In this document: positions 15,040 to 23,399 of the stretch, one piece after another | Numbering within the stretch: position 1 is the stretch's first letter | How the letters are laid out: each line of letters opens with the position of its first letter | DNA from: Thiogranum sp. | Lineage (GTDB): Bacteria > Pseudomonadota > Gammaproteobacteria > DSM-19610 | Direction of reading: 5' to 3' | NCBI GenBank assembly: GCA_024102665.1 | Contig: JAGFJP010000065.1 | Coordinates: 1-34,594 of the forward strand | DNA length: 34,594 nt | Made by a program: the position numbers and the translations under genes | The notes under the pieces: model-generated | Seen by the model: the letters and a program-made list of their open reading frames with translations, nothing else | Databases searched by the model: none | What the model was told of the DNA's origin: nothing

Positions 15040-16998
15040 CTACGTCCCCGGTGTGTACCAGATCGGCGAGGTGTAGGCGCGTTCCTGCAACGTCAAGGTC
15101 GTACCCGGTAACGGCTGAATCCCGAAACGTTTGGCGTCGTAGGCGGTCCAGCGCGGCGTGGGGATTTCCAGCACACGGGCGTAATAAAACGCGCGCTGCT
15201 GCGCGTCGAAGTCCGGGTCCGTCCACACGGTGATCAGCTCCGGGTCGCCGATGGTGTTGGTCCAGGTGGCGTTGGCGACATCCACCGTGCTGCCGACCGG
15301 CGGCAGCTTGCCGTCGGCACCGGGCTTGCGCTTGTCGGCATCGCCCCAGACCACGTCATAGACCTTTTCCTGCACATCGCCCCTGGCGTCGAGCCAGCCC
15401 TTGACGATCTGGATGCGATCGAGGTTCGCGCCGATGGGATCCTTGAGCGCGGCGACCAGGAAGCCCGGCGCCTTGCCGGCCGGCGCGGCGCTCAAATCGC
15501 CACCCATGGGTACGCCCTTGGTGTACCCGATCTGCGCCGGCAGGCGATTGTGCGCATCATCAGCCTCGAACTCCCAGCCGCCGAAGAAGCGCACGATCAT
15601 GCGCGGGCCGGTGGTGGCGTAGGTCTCGCGCCGTTCCATCGCGTCAAAGATCGCTTCGCGCGTGTTTTCCGCCGCCCAGACGGCGGCATAGCCGGACGAG
15701 GACACCTCCCAGTCCATGACCTTCACGCCGGTCTTCGGATTGTCGAAAAAAGCCTTGGTCATGCGTTCCGGGCTGGGTTCCTGCGGCGTGGTCTTGCCGA
15801 AGAAATTCTCTTCTTCCATTGCAGCGAGGCCGGTGTGGGCATCGCTGCTGCCGATAAGGCCGAACCTGTAGGGATTGGTGCCCAGTTCCTTTTCGAGTTG
15901 CAGGCCATACTTCAAACCCGCACGGGCATACTCGAACTGCAGCATGTCTTTCGTCTTGGCCACGCTGCCGTCGAGGTTGCCCTTGTCCCAGCGTTCGAAG
16001 TCGGCGAACTCGTCGTTGGGCGAGAGATAGGGATGGGTTTCGCCGTCGCCCTTGGTCTGGGTAGCTTCATAGAGCCGTTCCCATTTGGCGCGCGTCTGGA
16101 CATAGTCGCGGTCCAGCTTTTTGCCGAAGGCCTCGACAGTCGGGAACATGCGGCCGTTGGACAGGTTGCCGTTGTGCGCGATGGCCAGCACGTTGCCACC
16201 GGTCTTTTCTTCGTAGGCGGCCATCCATTTCCATAGATCCGCCGGGTTGTCGCTGCCCAGCGGTTTCATTGTGATGTACGGCTCGACGCGGCTGGCCTTG
16301 TCGGCGTTGTCGCGGAAGATGACGTTGCGGTGCAGGTTATTGCCGCCGGTATTCGACGTCCACTCATAACCGATGAAGGCGGTGAAGCGTCCGGGATCGT
16401 TGGCTTCCTCCGCTGCCTTGATGGTTTCCTGCCAGGCGCCCTGGTAGGCAGGAGTACCGGGCAGCGGCATGATGGCCTTGGAGATGGTTCCCTTGCCGAA
16501 GTTGGTAATGATGTCGATGGCGGCTTCCGCGCCTTTGCCGGAGCGGATCATTTCGTTCCACTTGCGTCCCTGCGGGTCGGCCATGACCGCGGGCGCGCCG
16601 CCGAAAATCAGCGGAAAGAAGCCCATGCCGTCGGAGTGATCGGCCACCACCAGGAAATCGAGGGGGCGGGACAGCTTCACCGGTTGGCCGCTGGATGCGG
16701 TGACCTGATTGCCCTTGGCGAACGCGTAGGCATCGCGCGGCGTCAGGCGCGCACCGAAGGCGCCCGCATCCATCGAAAAGGACGTGTGCAGGTGCGTGTC
16801 GCCGAAAAAGGGACGGGTGGGATAGTTGCGATCGACGTAGGGCGAGTACGACGGGTTGGCGGGATGCGCCCTTTGTGCCGCATCCATGTCGGGCGCAGCG
16901 AGACCGGGAGGGCTTGGCTGGGAGGCCGGGACCGGCAACGCCGCTGCGGCTGTCATCAACCCGGTGAGTATCGTGTTGCGGATGACGCTGGTCTTCAT
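15040..16998 (-). CDS. DUF3604 secreted protein (PHP-like putative metal hydrolase)
   Basis: 652 residues with a signal peptide (hydrophobic 10-22, cleavage near PAS). The family motif FGDTHLHTSFSMDAGAFG carries His69, His71 and Asp77; VVADHSD (120-123) adds further metal ligands, and LAIAHNGN and GSSDAHTG supply more histidines. This arrangement resembles the metal site of PHP-type phosphoesterases, so a periplasmic metal-dependent hydrolase is likely, substrate unknown. It is the third gene of a set with a parvulin-like isomerase and a HupE/UreJ protein on the same strand, a neighbourhood seen for this family. The start ATG 16998 follows AAGGAG. It meets the AraC-type gene head-on at its 3' end, 26 bp away. 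Confidence 0.85.
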   Translation of the reverse strand: MKTSVIRNTILTGLMTAAAALPVPASQPSPPGLAAPDMDAAQRAHPANPSYSPYVDRNYPTRPFFGDTHLHTSFSMDAGAFGARLTPRDAYAFAKGNQVTASSGQPVKLSRPLDFLVVADHSDGMGFFPLIFGGAPAVMADPQGRKWNEMIRSGKGAEAAIDIITNFGKGTISKAIMPLPGTPAYQGAWQETIKAAEEANDPGRFTAFIGYEWTSNTGGNNLHRNVIFRDNADKASRVEPYITMKPLGSDNPADLWKWMAAYEEKTGGNVLAIAHNGNLSNGRMFPTVEAFGKKLDRDYVQTRAKWERLYEATQTKGDGETHPYLSPNDEFADFERWDKGNLDGSVAKTKDMLQFEYARAGLKYGLQLEKELGTNPYRFGLIGSSDAHTGLAAMEEENFFGKTTPQEPSPERMTKAFFDNPKTGVKVMDWEVSSSGYAAVWAAENTREAIFDAMERRETYATTGPRMIVRFFGGWEFEADDAHNRLPAQIGYTKGVPMGGDLSAAPAGKAPGFLVAALKDPIGANLDRIQIVKGWLDARGDVQEKVYDVVWGDADKRKPGADGKLPPVGSTVDVANATWTNTIGDPELITVWTDPDFDAQQRAFYYARVLEIPTPRWTAYDAKRFGIQPLPGTTLTLQERAYTSPIWYTPGT

Positions 16999-17018
16999 GA
17001 TCGTGTTCTCCTTTTAGT

Positions 17019-18020
17019 TTAGAATGCTGCAACGCGTTGCATGACCCAGAACATCGCCACGCTGCCGATGGCATAGGGGGTAACCCGTTCCACCCAGCGT
17101 GGGAACGCAATACGCACACGGCGCAACGCGCCGATGAGGCCCAGCACGGCTGCAATGAACAACAACTGGCCAAGCTCCACGCCCAGGTTGAACATCAGCA
17201 GGGCCAACGGAATCTCGTTCTGCGGCAGTCCGACTTCCGCGAGCGCGCCGGCAAAACCGAAGCCGTGCAACAAGCCGAAGGCAAACGCCACCAGCCACGG
17301 CCAGCGCTGAGTGATACCGAAGCGCCCCTCGCGGGCATGCAGAATCTCCCCCGCCAACAGCACGATGCTGAGCGCGATCACAGCCTCCACCGGGCGCTGC
17401 GGCACCTGTACCCACCCCAGAGTCGCGGCGGCGAGCGTCAGGCTGTGCGCTACCGTGAAGGCCGTAACGGTGGCGACGAGCCGGCGCCCGTTCGCAACGA
17501 TGATGAGCAGCGCCAGAACGAACAGCAGGTGATCGATGCCGCCGAGGATGTGTTCGACACCGAGCCGGGAATAATCGACGATCACCTGCCAGCGCGAAGG
17601 CGCGCCCTCGATCGTGAAGCGCGTGTCATCGGGTCGCAGTATCCGCGTGTAGGTGACACCATCCGCCAGGGCCACGCGCACCAATACGTCGGTCAACGTC
17701 GTTTGCAGTCCGTCGATGCTGACCGCGTGGCCGACGAGCCCGCCTGCGCCACAGTCGATCTGCCAGCGTTCCAGCAGCGCATCCGGCTGGAGCATCTGCG
17801 TCCGTTCACCCACCGGCGCGCAGTGACCCGGCAATACCGGCGCCATCGACAACGCCGCGTCGCCGCGCGCCGGCCGGCGCCACAGAACCTCGAATATGTC
17901 CGGTCCGCGCTCCCGCAGTTCGAGGTAACCCGGGCGACTTTCATGCGCCAGTGCCACGGTTGTCGCGCCGAGGGTGAGCACCGCTCCGAACAGCAGCGAT
18001 GTCAGGAGACGCCTGATCAC
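17019..18020 (-). CDS. HupE/UreJ family membrane protein
   Basis: 333 residues from a GTG at 18020 that overlaps the stop of the isomerase gene (GTGA). A signal peptide (LLTSLLFGAVLTLGATTVALAHE) leads into a periplasmic region of about 140 residues (HESRPGYLELRERG...), followed by six or more membrane helices. The C-terminal half carries the family's histidine-rich motifs: GVEHILGGIDHLLF, TVAHSLTLAAATLG, GLLHGFGFAGAL and FNLGVELGQL. Classical HupE proteins are proposed nickel or cobalt permeases, but this long two-part type occurs without hydrogenase or urease genes, and its cargo is not known. A longer upstream frame exists but overlaps the isomerase gene entirely. Confidence 0.85.
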   Translation of the reverse strand: MIRRLLTSLLFGAVLTLGATTVALAHESRPGYLELRERGPDIFEVLWRRPARGDAALSMAPVLPGHCAPVGERTQMLQPDALLERWQIDCGAGGLVGHAVSIDGLQTTLTDVLVRVALADGVTYTRILRPDDTRFTIEGAPSRWQVIVDYSRLGVEHILGGIDHLLFVLALLIIVANGRRLVATVTAFTVAHSLTLAAATLGWVQVPQRPVEAVIALSIVLLAGEILHAREGRFGITQRWPWLVAFAFGLLHGFGFAGALAEVGLPQNEIPLALLMFNLGVELGQLLFIAAVLGLIGALRRVRIAFPRWVERVTPYAIGSVAMFWVMQRVAAF

Positions 18021-18898
18021 GACCCGTTCGTCTCCGTCCTGGCGGCGAGCTTGCCGCCTTGCGGTTTTTCGATGACGACCCGGTAGTTCTCGAGCAGGCG
18101 CGCGTACATCGCGGCGAGCTGCCGTTTGCGCCGGTCGTTCAGGAATTCTCGCTCCACGGCCGGCCGCACCTGGGCGAGTTCCGGGAGCGACCCGTCGATG
18201 TATTCGCGCACCATCACCAGATGCAGTCCGTAACCGGACTCGATCGGACCGGCCCATGTTCCCGGTGAAAGCGTCTCGATGCGCGCGACGAAGTCGCTGC
18301 CGAACATGCCGGCGACTTCGCTGCGCGGCGCCAAACCCGTCTCCCGCGGCAACAGAGTCGGATCGCCAAGGTCGTCGATCTCCGCGTCGGCACCCATCCC
18401 TTCAAGCTGCGCGAGCAGCGCGCCCGCGTCTGCTTGCGTGGCGGCGCCATGCCGCTCCCGATCGAGGAACAGCTGGCGGAATGCAATCCGCGGCTCGCTG
18501 CGGAAAGACCCGGAATGATTCTCCAGCCAGGTCTGCAACTCCTGTTCGGTCGGCACGGCCGTATCGAGAATGTCCCCGGCCAGGAACTCCAGTTTCTGGC
18601 GCAATCGCCGGCGGATGATCGTGTCGTCGCGATCAAGACCGTTTGCGATGGCTTCACGCACGGCAAGCTCCTCGCGCAACCAGTCGTCGATCAGACCCTG
18701 CATCTCGGCGTCAGTGGGCGGGCGTTGCCAGGTCATGGCAAAACCCGCGGCCAGATGCTCGATCTGTCCCGCGGTAACGACAATCTCGCCGGAAGTCGGG
18801 TTGGAGCCGGTGCTGTTCCATTGGAAGTAAAGGAACATCGCCGCGCCAATCACAAGAAAGTGCAGCAGGGGTTCTTTGAAAAAAGATTTCAACTGCAT
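18017..18898 (-). CDS. Parvulin-like peptidyl-prolyl isomerase, membrane anchored
   Basis: 293 residues from ATG 18898 (a GTG at 18907 is the alternative; GAGGTG lies before the ATG). A short cytoplasmic start (MQLKSFFKEP) is followed by one hydrophobic helix (LLHFLVIGAAMFLYFQW), so the protein is a periplasm-facing membrane protein. Residues ~40-120 look like a SurA-type helical N-domain. The rotamase part includes RIAFRQLFLDRERHG, LSPGTWAGPIESGYGLHLVMVREY, with the typical G-P-I-x-S-x-Y-G-x-H-L-V core. It is first in a set of three genes; folding of its HupE or DUF3604 neighbours is a plausible role. Confidence 0.85.
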   Translation of the reverse strand: MQLKSFFKEPLLHFLVIGAAMFLYFQWNSTGSNPTSGEIVVTAGQIEHLAAGFAMTWQRPPTDAEMQGLIDDWLREELAVREAIANGLDRDDTIIRRRLRQKLEFLAGDILDTAVPTEQELQTWLENHSGSFRSEPRIAFRQLFLDRERHGAATQADAGALLAQLEGMGADAEIDDLGDPTLLPRETGLAPRSEVAGMFGSDFVARIETLSPGTWAGPIESGYGLHLVMVREYIDGSLPELAQVRPAVEREFLNDRRKRQLAAMYARLLENYRVVIEKPQGGKLAARTETNGS

Positions 18899-19095
18899 GA
18901 ATGGCACCTCGGCGACAGCGTATACCAGATCGACGTGCAGGCGAGCACGCCTTCCGCGAAGGTTCCGGCCAGGATGACGATCAACCCGAGCAATCGCCGT
19001 CGAAGGCGCCTGGCATAGCCGAACTCATTGTCGCGCGCACGCCAGGTCTCTGCATGCCGGCCCGGGCCGGGACGACTCAGAGAGGATTCTCCACG

Positions 19096-19737
19096 TCACT
19101 TCGCTGCCTGCATGCGGGCCTTGAAACGCTGGGCATAAAATTCGAACGTCTTGCTGATGGAATCCCAGGACAGGTCCTCGGTATCCGCGACCTTGGGCGC
19201 CTTGTCAGCCAGCACCCCCACCCGCTCGCCGCTCACCGAATCCAGCGCCTCGATTTCGAGCGCCGCGTCCTTGAGCGAGACGCGCGCACCCACCGCATCC
19301 TTGGCGGCGGTAATCACGATACCGACCGGCGTGTAACCCAGCAAACCGCGCTTTTTCTTCGCCAGTTTCACGTTAATGAGGCCGGCGCGCAGGTGCAGGA
19401 CATCCGGCCCCGGCTGGCTGACGATCGGGATTTCCGGTTCCAGCGTTTTGGCAAGCGTCTCGTGAAACTCCTGCGACAGCGCCTGCAGATCTTCAGCCGA
19501 GAGGCCCTTGTATTCGGAATCAGGGCTGACAAAAATCGTGATCGGTTCCAGCATAACCTTCGTATACTGCGCGCGGTTTACGCCGGGCTTCTCCCAGATC
19601 ATGGCACCGGCACGATCCGGATCCTGCGCCAGCGGTGGCATGTCTTCGATGAACTCGGAAGCGAGTGCAGGCCCGTACTGCAAAGACAGCCCCAGGACGC
19701 CCGCAATCAACAACAAACGACTGATGATGTTTTTCAT
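19096..19737 (-). CDS. DUF3313 secreted protein
   Basis: 213 residues from ATG 19737. The signal peptide is clear (MKNIISRLLLIAGVLGLSLQYGPALA-S). There is no lipobox cysteine, although many DUF3313 members are lipoproteins. The mature part has the family pattern: PDRAGAMIWEKPGVNRAQYTKVMLEPITIFV, then a helix (SAEDLQALSQEFHETLAKTL), then strands (DVLHLRAGLINVKLAKK) and a C-terminal amphipathic segment. The domain resembles periplasmic proteins that bind or brace envelope parts; its function is unknown. The 80-bp gap to the barrel gene upstream may hold its own promoter. Confidence 0.8.
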   Translation of the reverse strand: MKNIISRLLLIAGVLGLSLQYGPALASEFIEDMPPLAQDPDRAGAMIWEKPGVNRAQYTKVMLEPITIFVSPDSEYKGLSAEDLQALSQEFHETLAKTLEPEIPIVSQPGPDVLHLRAGLINVKLAKKKRGLLGYTPVGIVITAAKDAVGARVSLKDAALEIEALDSVSGERVGVLADKAPKVADTEDLSWDSISKTFEFYAQRFKARMQAAK

Positions 19738-19817
19738 GATTTCTCCCCGGTGCGAAAACACCTTAAGGCCGATAGCGCAACCACCTATGCTACGCATTGG
19801 GGTAGCTGAACGCCGTT

Positions 19818-20606
19818 TCAGAAACTGATACCCAGTCCCAGATAGGGGCCGCTCGCGGCGATATCCCAGACCACGCCATCGTTTTCATAGTCCCAGTACA
19901 TGTACCGGTACCCGGCCTTGGCCTTGAAACCGTCGGAGAATTCCCAGTTGGCACCGGCGATAAACTGGTAGGTCAGATCGGAACCGCCCGCTCCAATATC
20001 AGCATAGCCCAGCAGCGACCAGTTTTTGGCGACCGGCAGCAACGCGTGCAATCCGATCACCGCATCGGTCCAGTTGTCGGAACCGTCCTCGCTGCTGCTG
20101 CCGCCTGGAAAGACGACAGCCGGTACAGTGGTGATCCTGACATCCGCGTCGACCTCGAGCTTCGTGTAACGCAGGGCGCCGATCAGATCCAGCGTCGGTC
20201 TGTTGTCCAGCAAGCGGTAACCGACCGAGCCCTGATAGATCGACATGGAGGTCGTAACGTCCAACGCACCGGTGACAGAGACCTGGCCGAAGGGGCCCGT
20301 CACCGTCTTCGCACCTTCATCCTCCAGCCTGAAATACACGGCCTCGAGACCGAAGAACCAGGGGCCTTTGTGCGCCGTGAACAAGCCCATGAAACCCGCA
20401 TCCAGGCTGTCCCAGACATCGCTGAACGGCACATCGATGTCCGCCGTCACGCCACGGACACCGACCTCGCCGTCCAGCCCGGCGGCGAGGAAATACGGCG
20501 TGATTTCGTACTGCCAGGGATCGGTTTCCGCCGCTGCACCGCCCTGGCCCAGGGTGACCCCAAGACCGGCTATGATGGCGAAGACCGTCGTGTCGCGCAT
20601 GGCCAT
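19818..20606 (-). CDS. Outer-membrane beta-barrel protein
   Basis: 262 residues with signal peptide (VFAIIAGLGVTLGQGGAAAE). The mature part is a chain of amphipathic strands with aromatic girdles (WQYEITPYFLAAGLDG, GPWFFGLEAVYFRL, SVGYRLLDNRPTLDLIGALRYTKLEV, NWSLLGYADIGAGGSDLTYQFIAGANWEF, FKAKAGYRYMYWDYEN) and ends in Gly-Leu-Gly-Ile-Ser-Phe, the C-terminal Phe expected for BAM-inserted barrels. Eight or so strands fit its length. Function is unknown. The ATG at 20606 overlaps the stop of the upstream gene (TGATG), so the two are translated together; an ATG at 20600 is an alternative start. Confidence 0.85.
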   Translation of the reverse strand: MAMRDTTVFAIIAGLGVTLGQGGAAAETDPWQYEITPYFLAAGLDGEVGVRGVTADIDVPFSDVWDSLDAGFMGLFTAHKGPWFFGLEAVYFRLEDEGAKTVTGPFGQVSVTGALDVTTSMSIYQGSVGYRLLDNRPTLDLIGALRYTKLEVDADVRITTVPAVVFPGGSSSEDGSDNWTDAVIGLHALLPVAKNWSLLGYADIGAGGSDLTYQFIAGANWEFSDGFKAKAGYRYMYWDYENDGVVWDIAASGPYLGLGISF

Positions 20607-21202
20607 CAGTCCGCCGGCGCCGCTTGCACGCTGATCGCAAGCGATTCCTGGAATATGGCATCGACCTGATCGCCGACCTTGACGGTATCCAGGTCGATGT
20701 CATCGGCCACCTGCAGCGTCACGGTGCGCAGCGGACCCTTGAGGGTCACGGTGCGCGCCTCGCGGTCCACTCCCACCACCGTTCCGGTCGCCTGAACGGT
20801 TTTGCGCACGATGCCTCCCGGTTTCTCTCCCAGCTCCGCACGGCCGGCTTCCAGCGTGTCAACGCGCTCGTGCACGCCGCTGCCGGACGGACCCAGCAGC
20901 ATCAGGAGCCCGATCGTGTGTTCCACCACGACCTTGTCGCCCACTTCAACCTGCGCCAGGTTGCGCACCTCGTCGCCGGCCACAAAATCGACGACACTGC
21001 CATCTTCCTTGCGCAGCGTTACCACGCGGTTTTCCATGTCGATGGCTTCAACGGTTGCAGTCACCGTCGCTTCAGCCGTCGTCAGGACACCGGGATGTTC
21101 GCGATCCGCTTCGGCGGCGCCTTGCGTTTCCGCCGCGCCCACCGCAACCGATAGCAGCATGCTCATGAGTCCTGCGGCAAAGCCTGTTTTCACCTTGTTC
21201 AT
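20606..21202 (-). CDS. Periplasmic protein with two repeated small beta domains
   Basis: 198 residues with a signal peptide (MNKVKTGFAAGLMSMLLSVAVGAAE). The mature part holds two similar units of about 50 residues: first TVTATVEAIDMENRVVTLRKEDG...DEVRNLAQVEVGDKV, then VQATGTVVGVDREARTVTLKG...DDIDLDTVKVGDQV. The repeated pattern (T-V-x-x-V-D-x-x-x-R-x-V-T-L, then a V-x-V-G-D-x-V end) is typical of DUF5666-like OB-fold-type domains. It probably acts in the periplasm with the beta-barrel encoded directly after it. A dyad site and -10-like element lie about 115 bp upstream. Confidence 0.75.
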   Translation of the reverse strand: MNKVKTGFAAGLMSMLLSVAVGAAETQGAAEADREHPGVLTTAEATVTATVEAIDMENRVVTLRKEDGSVVDFVAGDEVRNLAQVEVGDKVVVEHTIGLLMLLGPSGSGVHERVDTLEAGRAELGEKPGGIVRKTVQATGTVVGVDREARTVTLKGPLRTVTLQVADDIDLDTVKVGDQVDAIFQESLAISVQAAPAD

Positions 21203-21315
21203 TTTCAGCCTCCGTGAATTATCGCGCTACTGCTTGAGTGCCAACCGACCGTATCACAGGGGATCCGGTTTGCGCAGAAACGCGGGAACCCGAACTTACC
21301 CCTGTCCGCGCGTTT

Positions 21316-21346
21316 ATCATATAAGCACAAAGTCCAATTGCGACAA
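21316..21346 (-). promoter_or_regulatory. Dyad operator site 4 with minus-strand promoter-like elements
   Basis: On the minus strand, ATTGGACTTTGTGCTTAT (21338-21321) is followed directly by a -10-like TATGAT (21321-21316) and preceded by a -35-like TTGTCG (21346-21341), a 19-bp spacer. That is the same layout as site 1. It lies about 120 bp before the start of the two-repeat periplasmic gene (21202) and 120 bp before the OmpA-like gene (21458) on the other strand. A plus-strand TATAAG at 21320-21325 is a weaker option. Confidence 0.5.
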
Positions 21347-21367
21347 CGAGGCCCGCAAAGCAGGCTT
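21325..21367. repeat. 43-nt dispersed repeat, copy B
   Basis: Partner of 13960-14002 with 36 of 43 identical positions, the first 20 identical without a gap. It sits in the 255-bp divergent gap before the OmpA-like gene. The second half can form a small stem (AGGCC with GGCTT, loop of nine). Confidence 0.65.
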
Positions 21368-21457
21368 CGCATCGGAGGCCGCGAGCGATGTTGCCGTTGC
21401 TTGCCTCCGCCCGCCTGTGGCAGTTCCGATGCCGGGCCATTGAATGGAGCAAAAACG

Positions 21458-22075
21458 ATGAAAAATACTCTGATGAATCTTTCCGTAATCGCCGGGCTGG
21501 TCCTGAGCGCGCCGACGTTCGGCGCCGAGAAAGGCATGGCCAATGAGGCTATTGTCGGCGACTCGTCCGGCCGGGTGGTGACCGACGGCTTCGGTGACTG
21601 CGTCGGCACATCCTCCTGGAGCAGGGATCTGGCCGACGAAGCCTGCGGCGATGTTATTGAACAAGCCGCACCGGCCCCGGCACCCGAACCGGTAGTCGCC
21701 TACGCGCCGCAAGTCGTCAGTGAAGAGATCACCTTGTCCTCTGCCGCGCTTTTCGGATTCGACAGCGCTGACTTCAAGCGTGAGCAACCGCAGCTTGACG
21801 CCCTGGCCGAGCGCGTGAAAGCCCTGGCTTCAATCGAATCGGTAAACATCGTCGGCCATACCGACAGCGTTGGCGCCGAAAGCTATAACCAGGCACTGTC
21901 GGAGCGCCGCGCCGAAGCCGTCAAGCAGTTCCTGATCGGCCGCGGTGTCGATGCCGGCATTATCCACGCCACGGGCAAAGGCGAATTCGAGCCGGTTGCG
22001 GACAACAATACCGAGGAGGGCCGCGCACAGAACCGCCGCGTGGAAATCCGCTTCCAGGGCACCGAGACCCGCTAA
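21458..22075 (+). CDS. OmpA-family peptidoglycan-associated protein
   Basis: 205 residues from ATG 21458 (GGAG eight nucleotides upstream). Signal peptide MKNTLMNLSVIAGLVLSAPTFGAE, then a short linker with four-residue Pro/Ala repeats (APAPAPEP) and an OmpA_C domain from about residue 90. The peptidoglycan-binding helix region reads VNIVGHTDSVGAESYNQALSERRAEAVKQFL and is followed by GKGEFEPVADNNTEEGRAQNRRVEI, both hallmark segments including the Asp and Arg that bind diaminopimelate. There is no N-terminal beta-barrel or lipobox, so it is probably a soluble periplasmic peptidoglycan-binding protein. The hydrolase gene follows after 22 nt. Confidence 0.92.
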   Translation: MKNTLMNLSVIAGLVLSAPTFGAEKGMANEAIVGDSSGRVVTDGFGDCVGTSSWSRDLADEACGDVIEQAAPAPAPEPVVAYAPQVVSEEITLSSAALFGFDSADFKREQPQLDALAERVKALASIESVNIVGHTDSVGAESYNQALSERRAEAVKQFLIGRGVDAGIIHATGKGEFEPVADNNTEEGRAQNRRVEIRFQGTETR

Positions 22076-22097
22076 CGCAATCTCGAGGAGAAACATC

Positions 22098-23384
22098 ATG
22101 AGACACCCAGCCCTGCCGGGCTTCCTGGCCGGCCTGTTGATGGCGTTTCAGTTCAACACCACGGCGCAGGGTTATGACTATCCATTCACTGACCGTTACG
22201 TCGCCACGGTTGCGGGCACACCCGAGGAATTCAGGGCAAAAGTTCCGGTAGACATACCGCGAAAGGTTTATCAGCTGGAGGTGTTTCCGGACCGGCAATA
22301 TCCCGACGCGCTGTTTTACGCCGGGAAGTTGAAATATGCCCTGGTCTACCAGGAGACCAGGGCGCCGCTGATTTTCATGATTGCGGGCACCGGCGCCAAC
22401 TTCGATTCCCAGAAGATGCGTTTCATGGAAAGGGCGTTTTACCAGGCCGGTTTCCACGTCATCAGTATTGCCTCCCCTACCCACCCGCAGTTTTTGACCT
22501 CGGCGTCCAGCAGCAGTGTGCCGGGGCGCGTCGCCGACGATGCCGCGGATCTCTACCGGGTCATGGAACTGGCGCTCAAACAGGCGCAGGAGAAAAAACA
22601 CATCGAGGTGTCTGAGTTCTACCTGACCGGCTACAGCCTTGGCGCCTCTGATTCGGCATTCGTCGCCAGGCTCGATGAGGAACGCAAGCTGTTCAACTTC
22701 CGCAAGGTGCTGTTGATCAATCCTTCGGTCAGCCTGATCAATTCAGTCACCATTCTCGACGCAATGCTGGAAGACAGCCTGCCGCCGGGCGGCGGGCCCG
22801 AGTTCATTCACAATGTCCTGACCGTCTTTTCCGAGGTGGTCCGAAAACAGCCGAAAGTGCGTTTCGACGAGAACTTTCTCTACGAAGTCTACAAATACCG
22901 TCAGCGTCAGGGCAAGGCACAGGAACAGAATGTCAAGGCGCTGATCGGGCTTTCATTCCGCATCTCCGCCGCGAATATGGCGTTCACGTCGGACGTGATG
23001 AATAACTTCGGTTACATAAAACCGAAAAACGAAATCCTGAGAACCACAACCCCGTTGACCGACTATTTCATTGTGTCACACCAGGCATCCTTCATGGACT
23101 ATGTGGACCGCTACGCGTATCCGTATTTCAAGGCGCATGAGCCTGGTCTGACAAAAGACGAATTGTTCCACAACATCACCTTGAACAGCATCAGCGACTA
23201 TCTCAGGCATTCCGAAAAAATCGGCATGATGACCAATGAGGATGACATCATCCTCGCGCCGGGAGAGATCGAGTTTCTCCGCGAGACGTTTGGTGAGCGC
23301 GCGCAGATTTACCCCAGGGGCGGGCATTGCGGCAACATGGAATACCCCGATAACGTGGCCTACATGGTCAATTTCTTCAAGTAA
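22098..23384 (+). CDS. Secreted alpha/beta hydrolase linked to MlaA
   Basis: 428 residues with an N-terminal signal peptide (hydrophobic residues 7-18, cleavage near TTAQG). The core is an alpha/beta hydrolase: a lid strand LIFMIAGTGANFDSQ, nucleophile elbow GYSLGAS with Ser180, an acidic candidate at NEDDIIL (Asp382/383) and GGHCGN with His410, in proper order for a catalytic triad. A long insert (about 225-330) separates the halves, probably a cap. ATG 22098 has GAGGAG upstream. Next to mlaA and an acyltransferase it may be a lipase, acyl transferase or esterase for envelope lipids; the substrate cannot be read. The stop is 15 nt before the next gene. Confidence 0.8.
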   Translation: MRHPALPGFLAGLLMAFQFNTTAQGYDYPFTDRYVATVAGTPEEFRAKVPVDIPRKVYQLEVFPDRQYPDALFYAGKLKYALVYQETRAPLIFMIAGTGANFDSQKMRFMERAFYQAGFHVISIASPTHPQFLTSASSSSVPGRVADDAADLYRVMELALKQAQEKKHIEVSEFYLTGYSLGASDSAFVARLDEERKLFNFRKVLLINPSVSLINSVTILDAMLEDSLPPGGGPEFIHNVLTVFSEVVRKQPKVRFDENFLYEVYKYRQRQGKAQEQNVKALIGLSFRISAANMAFTSDVMNNFGYIKPKNEILRTTTPLTDYFIVSHQASFMDYVDRYAYPYFKAHEPGLTKDELFHNITLNSISDYLRHSEKIGMMTNEDDIILAPGEIEFLRETFGERAQIYPRGGHCGNMEYPDNVAYMVNFFK

Positions 23385-23399
23385 TAAAGGGGTCGATAG

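Noticed and set aside
19057..19070. Perfect 14-bp palindrome CCGGCCCGGGCCGG after the DUF3313 gene
   Set aside because: It has no loop or T-run for a terminator and could arise easily in such GC-rich DNA; no other copy noticed.
21325..21420. Resemblance of the repeat region to a c-di-GMP (GEMM) riboswitch because of a CGCAAAGC segment
   Set aside because: The conserved GEMM segments and pairing order are not present; only a few bases agree.
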